A stretch of 64,000 bases of DNA from Blastocystis sp. Blastoise (lineage: Eukaryota > Sar > Bigyra > Opalinata > Blastocystidae): the NCBI GenBank assembly GCA_039096225.1, contig JBBPEB010000003.1, positions 676,001-740,000 of the forward strand, in the 5' to 3' direction. The position numbers were made by a program, and so were the translations under genes. The notes under the pieces are model-generated. The model did no database searches. It was not told the origin of the DNA and was given only the letters and a program-made list of their open reading frames with translations. This document shows, piece by piece, positions 23,639 through 37,100 of the stretch (positions are counted from its first letter, which is position 1; the number at the start of each line of letters is the position of its first letter).

Positions 23639-25233
23639 ATGGTGAAGGAAAATATGAAATTTGATGCTAGTAAGATAGGTGATATTCAGAAGGATGTGAT
23701 CCATTTTGAAAGACTGATTGGTGATTTGATTGGTATTTTAAGTAAGTCAATAAGTTTCTGTATTCATTCTGGTGAGTCAGTGAATGAATTAGTGAATCGA
23801 TTAACAAGCAATTGTGAAGGAATGAATGATGAGAATGGTGATGATCCAAGTATAATTATCCAAAAATCTTCATATGTTGATGAAACTGATGCTACTATGA
23901 GTAATAATGATAATGGAATTGATTATATTCGATTTAAAAGCGACGGTCCTCTTTATTCTCTTCCTAAAAGAATAACAAATAGTTTAGTAGGAACATATTT
24001 ATATGAATGTTCTCAAGAAAAGCGAACTATTTATGGTGATATATATTTAGATTATTGTGGTGATGAAACAGTAGCTCCTTTATTAATTGATTCTTTAATG
24101 AATAAGAAAGTGAATATTGAAGAGTTGAAAATAAGTGATCAAATTGATTTATTGAATTTATTTGAGTATTGTGAATTACCTATTCCTGAAGAATTAACAT
24201 TAATATATAATTATAGAGATCATATAATGAAGCGATACGAAGAAGGTGATATTATTACTGCATATATTAATAAAAGTGAAGATGAACTGATTAGTAAATA
24301 TATAAGTATGAATAATAATGGTTATTATTGTTGTTATTCTTATGCATATGGGTATGTAGATCGTGATATTGACACTAATAAATTATGGATTAAGTTTAAT
24401 TTTAAATATATTCAATATATATATGAATATATTTATCATAATTGTATATGTATACCTACTGAAGAAATAAATACTATCGATAGATCTTTATTAGAGAATG
24501 AAATGTATACTGTATTTGGTCAGAAAGGAAGAGAAGCTGTTAAAGACGGCTGGGGTGTTAATACTCATTTCCCACATTCATATATAGTTAATAAAAATAC
24601 TGAAATTAATTTAATGAACTGGTTTGGTAGTTATAATGGAGAATGGAAATTACTATTTAGGTATATATATTATTTATTATTATACTTATTATATAGAGCA
24701 AGTGAGCATCGTTATTCTGCAAAAGAATTTCATAAATATTGTGACAATAAAAGAGAAACAGTGACTATAATCAAACATAAAGGTCATGATAATCATATTA
24801 ATATATTTGGAGGATTTGCATATAGTATATATAGATAATTATTTTATTTCTATTTCGTTTATATTTATATGTATTATAATAATTAGTAGATAATGAATGT
24901 AGATACAATAATAGACAATATTTGTTTACATTAAGTAATGAACATGATATTCCTCCTACTAACTATAATCGCATAGAAAGATATGGGGAGAGATACAACG
25001 ACTACAATTATAATTATAATGATAATTATGATTCTAATACTGGTCCTCAGTTGGGAGAGAATGATATTTATATATCAGATGATTGTCATAATAATACAAA
25101 TTCTTATTGCTATGCGAGTAATTATGAACAATCAGAAACAACTCAAAAGTGTTCATTATTTGTAAATACTGATACTTTATACAATAAAAATCATTTTAAA
25201 GTAGAAGAATATGAAGTTTGGGGAAGAGGTTAA
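23639..25233 (+). CDS. BTB-TLDc protein 2, intact
   Basis: Three exons: 23639-24660, 24697-24824 and 24887-25233, introns of 36 and 62 bases. The start MVKENMKFD is chosen by alignment with gene 1; an in-frame ATG at 23567 would add a hydrophobic 24-residue leader (PFLLFFFVWHW). The order is helical N-terminus (HSGESVNELVNRL), T1/KCTD-type BTB (IRFKSDGPLYSLPKRITNSL, GDIYLDYCGDE), a long linker, then TLDc (NWFGSYNGEWKLLFRASEHR, TVTIIKHKGHDNHINIFGG, LFTLSNEHDIPPTNY, EYEVWGRG). The linker before the TLDc is in one frame here, which shows what gene 1 lacks. It is expected to work as a Cullin-3 type adaptor or TLDc stress protein. The shared end VWGRG/VWGRA followed by TAA confirms TAA as a normal stop. 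Confidence 0.85.
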
Positions 25234-25610
25234 TTGTTTATTATATATAATTATTTTATTTATATATATATATTTTCTTGTTTTATATATTGTTTGTTTT
25301 GTTTCAGTCATATATAATATTTGTTTTTATTATTGAATAGTTTTGTTCATAGAAAATAATATATTTTAAACTGACTTAAATAATTCATTAAAAACGTTAA
25401 TATTATTTGATACTCTTTATTAAAATAAATAAAAATTAATACGAGAAAAATAGATTATTTTCAAATAGAAAAATATACATTATATCTAAAAACTATAACA
25501 TTTATAACATGAGAAAGCAACTACTATATCGTGATATAATTCTTTATCGAATAAATAATAGTACTACAAAAAAATGAAAGCAAAAATTCTATATATATAT
25601 ATTATATGAT

Positions 25611-28600
25611 TTATTTTTTTATTCCAGTAATAAAAGGATGTTTACATAATGTAATAACATCTGCTCTTAGTTTTGTATCTTTATATAAACATTGAATAAT
25701 AAAATCTCTGCATTCATTTGATATTATTGGTTTTGAAGGTATATTCACTTGATTTGCATTTAATATTATTTTATTCTCATATATTTTATTTTGTGATATT
25801 CCATCTCCAAAAGGTTTCTTTCCAAATAACATTTGATATAATATTACTCCTATTGACCATACATCTACTTTCTCACTTATATATATAGGATTCTGACTCT
25901 CCGAAGAAAAACATTCTGGAGGCAAATACCTATATATAATAATAATATTATGATTATTAATAATAATAATAAAAAATTAAAAAAAAATTATATAAAAAAA
26001 TAAAAAGAATATAAAAAAAAAATACCAATAAGTTCCTGCCCCAGGTGTAGTTAATTCAATTCCTTGACTATTACTATTTGAAGTATCAAATTCTTTACTA
26101 AGTCCAAAATCTGATATTTTTGCTATACCTTGTGAATCAAATAATATATTTGCAGGTTTTAAATCATAATGAATAACTCTTGTAGGTTGTGAATGCATAT
26201 ATCGAAGTGCTGATAATAATTGAATAATAATACTTCTAGCTTCTGATTCTTTGAGTATAGAATATTGTTTAAGATATTGATCTAAATCTGGTCCACTACA
26301 ATATTCTAATACAGTTGCTAAAGTATTATCATCTATATGAATACTATCATATAAACGAACTACATGATCATGACGAAGACGCTATATATTTATTTATATA
26401 GTTTATTTAATAATCATTATTATAATAGTTATAATAATAATAATATATAATAATAATATACTATTTGTATATCTGTTTCACGTAAAGCATGCTTCACAAA
26501 ATCAGATTTCTTTTCAACAGACCAAGATGTATTAAGTTGATGAAATTTAATAGCAACTTCTCTGAATTCCATTAAATCATACGCAAGCCATACCTATATA
26601 TAATATAATATAATAAAACTATTAATAAAAATAAAATAAAATAAAAATAAAAAACACTACAAATTCTATTTATATACTTCACTAAATCCTCCTTTTCCTA
26701 ATAATCTTATTAATATATATCGATCTTGTATAATAGGTCGTGTATGAAATCGACTTGAATCCTCATCACGAATTCGACGTAATTCACGTATATGTATATT
26801 CTTTTCATATTCATAGGATTCTAATGATTCTTGATATTCTATCTATATATAAATAATATTATATATATATATTTATATAGATTATACTATAATAATAAAG
26901 AAATGAATACAATATATCTTATAATTATTAATATATATCAATACGTATATATTTATATTATCAATAAAATCAAAAAAAGAAAAAAATATAGAATACCATT
27001 TCTCTTTTAAGTAAAGCTGTTTTCATTTTTAATGCTTCACTTTTTACTGCATTTTCAAAATCAGTATCTTCTTGAGAAATACTATTTCGAGGAGCAGGTG
27101 CACAAAACGGCATTGGAGATATAAAATCATCATTTGAAGAAGTACATGTAGTTTTTATATTATTATTATTATTTATAGTAATATCATTATTATTATTTAT
27201 AGTAATATCATTAGTAATAGTAGTAGTAGAAGCAGAATTAGTATTATTTGTATCTTTATCTTTTATATTTAATTTTGGATTATTAATTTCTTTTTTTAAT
27301 TGTTTTTTCTCTTGTTCTAATTCTTCTTTTCGTTTTTGTAATTCAATATCTTTTGCTTTTAATTCATAATATTTCTATATATATATATAAATAATTTTAT
27401 TCCTAATAATATACTAATAATTATAATTATATATATATATATACACTTCCTTCTTGAAATGTATCTATGGGTTGATGACGAATACTTTCCATCGATAGTT
27501 TCCCCAATAATGGTGTTTTTAATGCTATTTCTCTACGTTTATTAATAGCATCTAAACTAGCATATTGTTCTATATATTGTTTTAATTCTAGACCTACTAA
27601 TGCATGTATATCTTGTATTTCTTTATCTTTTGATTCTAGATTTGTTTGTTGTTGTTTAATATCATTATCTTTTGACGTTATTGTATATTGTAAAGTTTCT
27701 ATTTGTTTTTCAAAATCTATCGCTTTTCGTCTCTCTTCTTCTAATAACTATATATATACATTATTTATTTTAAAAAAAAATCAATTCTAATAAATACATT
27801 TTCTAAATCTTTTATTTTATTTGTTTGAATAGTATTTAATATCGATATATCACTATTATTATTATCTTTATTATCTTTATTATTTTTATCTTTAGTTATA
27901 TTCGAAATAGGTATAAAATAATTATCAATAGTAGGTTTAAGAGGAGAAGAAGGTATATTATTTAATGAAGGAGGAATAAGAGGAGACATAGATGTAGTAG
28001 TAGCAGTAGTAGTAAATGTTAATATAGGTGTACCTTGTATTATTGGAGATATACAAGGAAGAGAAGAATTGACTACAACGACATCTTCTTGAGTTGATGA
28101 ATCTATATATATAATTATTATCATAACTATAAAGAAATATTTATTTTATATATACCAAGTGGAGAAATTTCTTTTTGTTTTGTTTGTTTTCGTTTTGTAA
28201 ATTTCTAGAATAATATAATAAATAAAATCTGATTTACATAAAAAAAAATAAAATTAAAATACAGTTGGATTCGTTTGTTTTCGACGTTTTCGACGACTTG
28301 TTGGATGTTCTTGATTCTATATCAAATATGTTATAAAAATATATGTTAATCAAATATACAGATCGACTTTCATTAGCTGACAATAATGAAGAACTCGCTG
28401 GCTCTTGAATCTATATAAAACACAATTAATAATTGAAATTAGTCATTCAATACATCTTGTTTGAGTTGAATGGAGTTTGAATTGACTTCTTCTATTTCAT
28501 CTGAACTTGATTTTGTGTCTTGAGTATTCAAAATGACCACTATGAAATTAAAATGAGTTTTAAATAAAATACCATTAGTCTGAGGCTTTTCTGAATCCAT
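25611..28600 (-). CDS. TLK: Tousled-like protein kinase
   Basis: About twelve exons give a protein of roughly 700 residues. The N-terminal half is basic (TSRRKRRKQ, KFTKRKQTKQK) and Ser/Thr/Pro-rich. A coiled coil follows (LEEERRKAIDFEKQIETLQ, KDIELQKRKEELEQEKKQLK). The kinase domain is complete and of TLK type: LIRLLGKGGFSEV (Gly loop), VAIKFHQLN (Lys), VLEYCSGPDLDQYLK (hinge), VIHYDLKPANILFD (catalytic loop), ISDFGLSKEF (DFG), GAGTYWYLPPECF (activation segment typical of TLKs), YQMLFGKKPFGDG and CKHPFITGIKK. TLKs phosphorylate the histone chaperone Asf1 in the nucleus and promote replication-coupled chromatin assembly. No key residue is missing. The gene is convergent with BTB-TLDc gene 2 and divergent from the UVR-like gene. 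Confidence 0.93.
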
Positions 28601-29302
28601 AGATAAACTGAATTATATTATAAATATAGATCTAAGAGCTTTACTAAGGAAGATCTTCTCAAAATATATTATTTTTTGAAAATTTTTAAATAATCAGAAT
28701 TCTTATTCGAATCTTACTGACAAAAAATAAAAAATCATTTATTTCGTTTTTAGAAAAATCTGTCTTTCTTTTGTAAATAAAATGACGTATTTCTCTTCAG
28801 TATAAAGTGATTCATGAATTTAAATACATTCATTGAATTCATGATATCCTATTCACTGTAATAATTCAATCTGAATACATAAGAAACATTAATCAATAAT
28901 TGCCGCCAAATTAATTTGATCATTGTAGGTTCTATAAATTATTCACAAATACGTTAGTTTCTTCTAACGAATTTCCAAAAACGAGTGAAGAATGAGTTGA
29001 ATATATTCATAGATCAATCTATACTCTAATTTAAGATCAATAAGAATACTGAAATTGATTTGAGTGTATTTTGAAACTTAGAAAAACACAAATATTTCGT
29101 TATTCACATAAAAGGGATCTATTTCTTCACTTTTTTCTATTTTAAACATATATATTATTTTTATAAATAACTATATGAATTCCTCGTTGTTATTAGAAGT
29201 ATTTTAATAATATAATCTTAATAGTTCATAATGATTTAGAAATCTTTGTTTGGTGAGTATATTTCAAAACGTAAATATGCTTCAGAGACTGGATTTATAT
29301 TA
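28601..29302. promoter_or_regulatory. Divergent promoter region, TLK / UVR-like gene
   Basis: About 700 bases between two divergent starts, without the microsatellites common in introns. It contains repeated aatacattcattgaattc-type words near 28820-28850. No consensus promoter element can be named. Confidence 0.3.
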
Positions 29303-30078
29303 ATGGATTCATCAAAATTAAAAAAGCAGAAAGGTATGTTATTTGAATAAATGATAATAAGCAAATGATAAGATGTTGTTGTTGTGAATGATATAAGTTT
29401 TCCAAAATATATTCCATATCCAGATCTTAATATGCAATCACGAACAGAGTATCCAACAGTAGGAAAACAAGATATAGAACAATATTGTTCACTATTTCCT
29501 TCTTTAAAAACAAATGAACATATTTATATAAATTGTATGAAGAAATGTGATCAATGTAATTGTATTGATGGAACTTGTATTCATCAAGTATTTCAATATG
29601 AAAAAAATTTGAATGGATTATTACAATTGGTAGAAGAATTAGAATCTATAAGTCTTCAATTACATTCATGTATTGAACAAAATGATATTAATAAAAGTAT
29701 AGAATTAAAAGAACAATTTAATGTATATTTATATATTTTATTCTAATGTTATCTATATAAAATATATATATATATAGTTAAAAACAAATGAAGAAAGTAA
29801 ATTATTATGTGAATTAATTAATAATAATACTTTAAAAATACAATTATTGAATGATTTATCTTATAAAATGAATGAATATTCAAAGAACCAGCAATTTGAA
29901 AATGCTGCTATTATTAGAGATGTCAAAAATGTATATATATATATATATATTATTTTTATTATTTTTATTATCATTATATATATAGACAATAGAAACAATT
30001 CAAGAAACTCATTTTAATGATAAAGAGAAAATTGATCGAATTACGAAGAGATTAGCTCAATCTTTAATAAAGAAATAA
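29303..30078 (+). CDS. Small Cys-cluster protein with a UVR-like motif
   Basis: Exons are 29303-29334, 29373-29723, about 29780-29929 and 29985-30078; all junctions keep frame. The start MDSSKLKKQKD is the first ATG after an in-frame TAG. The protein of about 210 residues has a Cys cluster (INCMKKCDQCNCIDGTCIHQ) around residue 65, then two helical segments. The second, LLNDLSYKMNEYSKNQQ then FENAAIIRDVKN, matches the UVR motif (L...M...A...-F-E-x-A-A-x-x-R-D) found in UvrB/UvrC and in Clp and McsA-like regulators. The C-terminus is helical (DRITKRLAQSLIKK). The combination of a four-Cys cluster and a UVR motif recalls bacterial McsA and eukaryotic relatives, but the function here is not known. 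It may contact a partner through the UVR helix pair. Confidence 0.65.
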
Positions 30079-30104
30079 ATAGGATAAATATATTTTTTTA
30101 AATA

Positions 30105-31608
30105 TTATTTTTGATGAATTAATTGATAGATTTGATCTGGTGATAATTTTGGTATTGAGTAATTATTTTTATACTATAAAATATTAAAAAAAATACATAT
30201 ATATATACATCTTTATTTTTTTTAATTTCAAAGAAATTTTGAATTAACTATAATAAATAAAAATAATAATTAAGAAAAATATAAAAAATACTCCTCGATA
30301 AAGAATTAATTGATTCGATGTAAAAACAGCTACAATTTGTTCATCACGATTTTCTATACGTAATTTAATAGTTTTAATACATTGAATAATATCCCGAATA
30401 TCTAAAGAATATTGATTTCCTTGTTGATCTATAAAAGAGACTGAATTATTTTCATGTCGAATAATAAAGCAATCATATATAGAATATTGATTATTTGTTT
30501 CTAAATCTCCTCTTTGTAAGATAGCTGCCCATATTGTATTAATAGGATTTGATAATTTCTTTTCTTCACCATTTATATTAAACATACCACATGAACAAAA
30601 TACAAATATTTTAGGTGTTTTACCATATACTGGATATATCCATTGAGTTGTAAGGGACTTTATAATATTAACATAATTAATATAGTAGAATAATATTATA
30701 AATTAAATAAATAATAAATAATAAATATATACTTTAGAATTATGATTACAAGGACATAATGTAGGTAATGTTTCAATACTTCCATTTAAAGAAATAATCA
30801 CTGGAGAAAGATGACTTAAACTAACTAATAATTTTGTATTCATTAATGTAGTATCATAAAATGGATATATATATTCGATCGAATCTTCTAATTGTAAACT
30901 TAAAAATGGCTTTTCCTATTAATATATTATTATTATTATAAGAAAGAATAATTTTATATATGTATATATATAAAAAAATAAAATAATAAAAAAATAAAAT
31001 AATAAAAAAATAAAATAAAAAAAAATTAAATCAACTATATACCAATGTAGATTTAAAATAATAACTATAAGCTGATAAAAGTCCATTATTATTTCCTAAT
31101 ACAATAATAACTTGTTTTTCATTTCCATAATGAAGAGCTATAGAACATGTACATTTTGAATTAATTGATATTGTTTGCTCTATAATAAATCTATATATAT
31201 AAGGTGAATCCAAAGCAGTATTAATTCCACGTTTATATGTAAGGGATAATAAAGTCATTGTACCATCAATTGTAATCACAAAAATATTATATAATCCTTC
31301 TTTAATATAGCAAGTACTCACAGAAGAAATCACACCTAAACCACCATAACGAATAGGCTGTGAACGAACATCCAACTAAAAATATATGAAAATAAACAAA
31401 TTTTGAACAATTAATTATCTTATAAGTAATAAATAAACTTTTTTAAATATAAATATACTGGAAAAACACATAATTCTCCTGAAGGATTACCATAAACGAA
31501 AGCAATTGTATTTTGATCAGCATTTAAAATCCTATGACATAATTTTTCAAATATCCCATCATGAAAAATATATGATTTATAGCAATTTAAAGGAATACTT
31601 TCTGTCAT
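30105..31608 (-). CDS. ITFG2-like beta-propeller protein
   Basis: Six exons, about 400 residues, close to animal ITFG2 (about 447). Starts MTESIPLNCYKSYIFHDGIF. The layout resembles ITFG2: VYGNPSGELCVFP (first blade), YGGLGVISSVSTCYI and NIFVITIDGTMTLLSL (matching the LGMITC and VAVSAEGWFHLFDL blocks), VIIVLGNNNGLLSAYSYY, then NSVSFIDQQGNQYSLDI with VAVFTSNQLILYRG near the end, as in the C-terminal blade of ITFG2. ITFG2 is part of KICSTOR, which tethers GATOR1 to lysosomes in mTORC1 control. The match rests on spaced motifs, so another FG-GAP/WD-type propeller remains possible. Convergent with the UVR-like gene; divergent from the Hsp70 gene. Confidence 0.55.
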
Positions 31609-31829
31609 TCTTTATATTATAAGAAATTAAATAATATTTATTTGTAGTCAACTTTAAATGATAGACATACTAACGATTGAATAGTAATTTGATATTTCTA
31701 TGATTTAATTGTAGAATAAACTAAGAAAAAATGAATTATTCTGGAAACTGGACAACAAGAAATACTTTCTTTGTTTATTCCTTTATTATTGAATATAGAG
31801 ACAATTTAATATTTTTAATAATATAAGAA
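31609..31829. promoter_or_regulatory. Divergent promoter, ITFG2-like / Hsp70
   Basis: These 221 bases separate the two starts. A ctggaaactggacaacaagaaatactttct segment near 31742 contains aGAAatactTTCt, loosely like inverted nGAAn heat-shock units but not a perfect element. No other motif is assigned. Confidence 0.3.
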
Positions 31830-33996
31830 ATGGAGAAGAAAGAATTTAATGCTGAAAATATCGAAGATTGGTGGAAACCAGTTGAACATATTAACGAAGG
31901 TGTTACTATAGGAATTGATTTTGGTACTACAAATTCATGTATAGCTTATTGGGACACAGAGATGAAATCAGCAGAAGTGATTGAGTTCGATGATAATCAA
32001 ACTATTCCTTCTGTTGTTGCCTTTGCTGTATTTTTTTATTTTATTTATATAGATATAGACATTTATATATGAACTATATATGAATAGAGTGAATCTAATA
32101 TATATGTGGGTAGTTCTGCTGTTGAATATGAAGAAACTTATCCATTGAGTTGTGTTTCTCATGTAAAGCGATTACTTGGTAAACGTTATGAAGATCCAGA
32201 AATATCAGATTTCAAGAAAGCACATCAATTTGAATTAATTAAGAATTCTTCTATTCAATCACCTCATCCTAATATTCAAATACGAATTCCTTTTGGACGT
32301 AATAATAAGAAATATTCACCTGAATATATTTGTACTTGTATTCTTAGTTATATTAAGAATTCTGTTGAAGGATATTTAGGTAAAAAAGTAGGTAATTGTG
32401 TTTTAACTGTTCCAGCTTATTTTTCTTCTTATCAACGAGAGTCTCTTTTATCTGCAGCAACAGAATCAGGAATAAATGTATTAAGATTAATTGGTGAACC
32501 TACAGGTAATATTTATATAGTTAGATAATTTTTTTTTGATTATTATTATTTATTTTTATTATATTTTTTTTTATTATATTTTTTTTTTATTATATTTTAT
32601 TTTAATTATTATTTTATTTTAATTATTATTATTATTTTATATTTATTATATTTATTATATTTATTATATTTATTATATGTTACTATATTTCTAGCTGCTG
32701 CTCTTTCTTATGGGTTGGGTGTAGCAGGTACAAAGAATGTAGTTATATGTGATTTTGGAGGAGGTACTTTTGATGTATCTATTCTACATATACATGAAGG
32801 ACAATTTAAAGTATATATATTATATTATTTATTTTAATAATATATAAATAATATTTTCATAATATATAAATAATATATCTTTATATATATATAGATATTA
32901 GGAATAGGAGGTGATAATAATTTAGGTGGTGAAGATATAGATCAATTATTATATACATATCTTATTACTACTTATTGTGATAAGCATAATACTTATTCTG
33001 AAAAAGAAAAAGTGATGATTTTGAGAGAAATCGAAACAATTAAATGTGAATTATCTACTTATAATTCTGTGAATATTTCTGATGAAATCACTACTCTATT
33101 TAATAAGAATAAAAAAGAAATGAAACCTATTGTATATACAAGAGAAGAATTTGATATTTTAATTGAACCTATTATTAAAAGATGTATATCTATAATATCA
33201 GGAGTAATGGGGGATGTTCATTTAACTATACAAGATATACAAGAAGTAGTAGTAGTAGGAGGATCATCACGATTATTATCCTTTCAAAAACAAGTCTCTG
33301 AATATTTTAATAATAAAGAATTATGTAAGGCAATTGATCCTAAAACATGTGTTGCTGAAGGTGCTGCTATTCAAGCTGCTGCTCTTTGTGGAGTAGATAA
33401 AGAATTATTAAGAAATGTATTAATGTTAGATGCTCTTCCATTAAATATTGGTGTAAAGACAACAGATGGTAAAATGAATGTGATTCTCCCGCGTAATATC
33501 CTCATTCCCGCCAAAAGAACTAGATATTTCAAAACATTTGAAGATAATCAAAAAGGGATTACAGTTGATGTTTATGAAGGTTCTGATTCTATTGCTGATC
33601 ATAATAAATTAATAGGTTCATTTGATATTCCTATAACTCATTGGGAACGAAAAGCTGGAGAAGAACCTGTATATATTTATATATATATAATATTCTATAA
33701 ATAAAAATATATAAATAACATTATATAAATAAAATTATATATATAGATTGGTGTAAGTATAGAAATGACAATAAATGGTGTATTAAAAGTGACAAGTGAT
33801 CATTTTGTAGAAGAAGATGATGGAACTCAAACTAAAACATTTATTATTCTTTGTATATATATACTTATGTTATTTGGGTTTTATTTATTTGCAAAACTAT
33901 ATTTTCAAGATGCTAGGTATATATATTTATAGTATTATTATTATTATTTAAAATATATTTAATTTATATAGAGATGCATTGAATCCTCATTTTTAA
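31830..33996 (+). CDS. Hsp70-family chaperone ending in a membrane anchor
   Basis: Six exons, about 570 residues. The ATPase domain is complete: [14 protein letters not shown] (phosphate 1), [51 protein letters not shown] (phosphate 2), [31 protein letters not shown] (adenosine) and [14 protein letters not shown] beta-type substrate domain follows ([43 protein letters not shown]). Where the alpha lid should start there is an acidic stretch ([11 protein letters not shown]), then a hydrophobic segment ([18 protein letters not shown]) and a 15-residue tail DALNPHF. There is no signal peptide, so the body is probably cytosolic and tail-anchored, perhaps to ER or an organelle. Lid loss usually speeds substrate release. 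The last 7-codon exon depends on one splice; without it the frame still runs through the membrane segment. Confidence 0.88.
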
Positions 33997-34133
33997 TGTA
34001 AACTTGTTTTCTTTTTAAATATTATTTTCTTCATATTATTGAAACAAACTTTTGTTTTACTCTTTGAATAAAATTTAAAAAAAATATTTCTATAAAAAAA
34101 TTCAAAACAAAACAAATAAATATAAAAACACAT

Positions 34134-37100
34134 TTAGAAGAACAATTGATATATACAGAAAACTAATGAAACAATCATAAATATACTTATAATTCCTATA
34201 ATAATAAATAAAGGGAGATAATCAGGAAATTGACCATAACTAATATTATTCTTATCATAATTTACATAAAATATCTTTTGAATATTTTGATTTTGATGAT
34301 TTTTTATTTCTTTATAAAATTCAGGATTATCATTCACTAGTATATCTATAGAATGAGTTATATTATTCAAAAGATCTTCTTGACATAGAATTCGATATAA
34401 AACTAGATATCCATCTGTTTTATATTCAGAATCAATAATATATAATCGATTTAAAGAAGGTAAATAGAACGTAGATAAATGTTGACTTATTAAGAATCGT
34501 AAATCTTCATAAGTCTGAGGATCAGAGAGAGAATCCATAGGTAATCCTTTATAATATATAGAAAATGTTAAATAAATAGAGTATTTCATAGGTATTTGAG
34601 TAATAGAACTATTTAAGCATCTTGTTGTATCAGCAGGTAACCATAATCCATTCATAGAATTCCTTAAGAAAGAACAATATCGTGATTGAATACCTATATA
34701 ACCAGAAGGACACCATTGAATAATTGTTGTATCTATAGATGTTTTATTCCATTCATATTCCTGTTGACAATATATATTTGATATATCTATTGTTATATTT
34801 ATAGAAATAAAAGTATTAAATTTATTATGAAGTGAAATTTCAATTATTGAAGTATATACTTCAAGTGGAGTTCCAGAAAGAATACCTGTTAATAAATCAA
34901 AAGAAATACCTTTTGGAAGTTTCCCTTTAATACTAAATCCAGTTATAAATCCACCTGAATAAGTAGGAATAACTATGGGGATCTTATGATATATCCATGC
35001 TTGAATAGAATAAAGAGGATAGGATAAAGAAAGTGGTATTAATTCACAATTTATTTGAGGTTCTTCCCAACCATGTAATACTGTACATTGACGTGTTTTA
35101 TTACCATAATAATGAATACTATCATCACAAGGAAGAACATTTATCGAATTCACAGGAGATTCGTTCCAAATAGTATCTTTTTCACAATATGTTCGAGTAC
35201 AATTATTTATTATAGGTTCCCATTCTGCAATAGAATTACAATATCTATATATATATCCATTAAAATGAATAGTATCAGGACAAGAATGATATCGATATGT
35301 ATTTGAAGAAGTAGATTCCCAAAGAATAGTATCAATTTCTTCTTCTTCACACATATATCGTATACATTCTTTATGTATAGTTTCCCATTTCATAGAAGAA
35401 TTACAATAACGTGTTTGAATACCTTGATAATGAGAAGGACAAGGTAAAGTAATTAATGTATTTACTTTAGTTTGATTCCAAATACCATCAGATTCACATA
35501 GATTATCTATACACGTATTTATAATAGTAGACCATTCATAAGTATTTGTACATTCTCTATAAAGTTCTCCATGAGTATCAAGAGGACAAATAGAAGTAAA
35601 ACGATGATTGGATAATAAATCAGGCCATATTGTAATTGTATTATCATTATTATAATTCATAGTTTGATGACAATAGGAATGTACTTTAATAGTAAATTCT
35701 GTACATGAATAGATAAATGTAGTTTTCAGAATTCCACATATAATATAAGAAGTAGAAGAGAAAGAAGAAGTAGAACAAGAAAATATACCTGTATTTGTAT
35801 CAAATTGATAAGGAGATAAAGGTGAAGGAAATATACTAAATGATGAAAATAAAGAAGAAGATGAAGAAGGAGAAATTTGAATAGAATCATTTTCATTATA
35901 TAGATATTCACGCTTATCATAGTAAAGGAAATTTTCTGATGTATATTGTATATCATAAGAAAAGAAAAGTGATGTTATCTGAAGATAATCATTATTTATA
36001 GTATTCACTATATATAGAATAATTATAATGTTTATTTTTTTGTTATTGTTATAATTATTATATTTATTATTATTTTTATTATAATATTTATTATTATTAT
36101 ATTTATTATTATAATTATATTTATTATAATTAATATATACGAATAACTAATTGAATAGAATTCCAATAAACATGATTTGAAAGTAAATAAAAAGACTGAG
36201 ATTGAACATTTTTTGTCCAATTTATATTTCTTTGTATATCAATAAGTATCCATTCATTTTCATTATCTGAACTACTTTTTATAGATCCAAATAAATTCCA
36301 TGAAGTAGGAGAATATTTCTTTACACTATTTACTATTGTATATTTATTAAATAAATATTTTCTATATATAGATGAAATCATATAAATAGTAGAATCAATG
36401 AATTCTATTAAAATAATTATATAAATTATTTATATATAAAAATATTAAAACAATATATATGGTATACTATAATAATAGAATAGATTCATATACGAAGGTC
36501 CATTAAAACGAATTGTAATTTTAGTATTAGCACTCTTTCCATAAAACATCGAATTATAAGAATTATCAAATAGATCAGAACATTGCCCATAAGAATTTAT
36601 AGGCAATTTACTTCCAGGAGTACATGTTATAGATGATGGCATATATAGAGGAAGAAGATCTAAAAGAGAAAATAAAATATATATTAAATTCTTTTTATAT
36701 ATATGAGATAAATAATAAAAATATAAATATATATACTATTAAAATCATGTTTTTCAATAATAATATTGAGTTTATCATCGATAGGATTTGATAATGAATT
36801 TATATGTGTTTCTATTCCAAGAATATAAGATACAGAAGAAGGAATAGAAAATAAAGAAAACGGGATTGATATTCTAAAGAAAAATTTATTTATATAATTA
36901 TAAAAAGAGAATATATATATATAATAATGTTAGTTTAAAAGAGAATTTTAAATAACATTTAAAAAATATAAATAAAATGAAAAAAAAAATTATTATTATT
37001 GTTTACTTTATCCATTGTGGACGTTGAATATAAGTTGTTGCTAATGTAGAAGGAAGAATAGGAGTACTATAGAAATAATATATATAATATAATATAATAA

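Noticed and set aside
25287-25302. tgtttgtttt downstream of BTB-TLDc gene 2, similar to the TGTTTGTT polyadenylation word of Blastocystis
   Set aside because: The gene already has an encoded TAA, and the word is absent after most other genes, so it gives no support for that relationship.
31742-31775. Heat-shock element upstream of the Hsp70 gene
   Set aside because: Only a loose pair of GAA/TTC units is present, not three alternating units at the right spacing.
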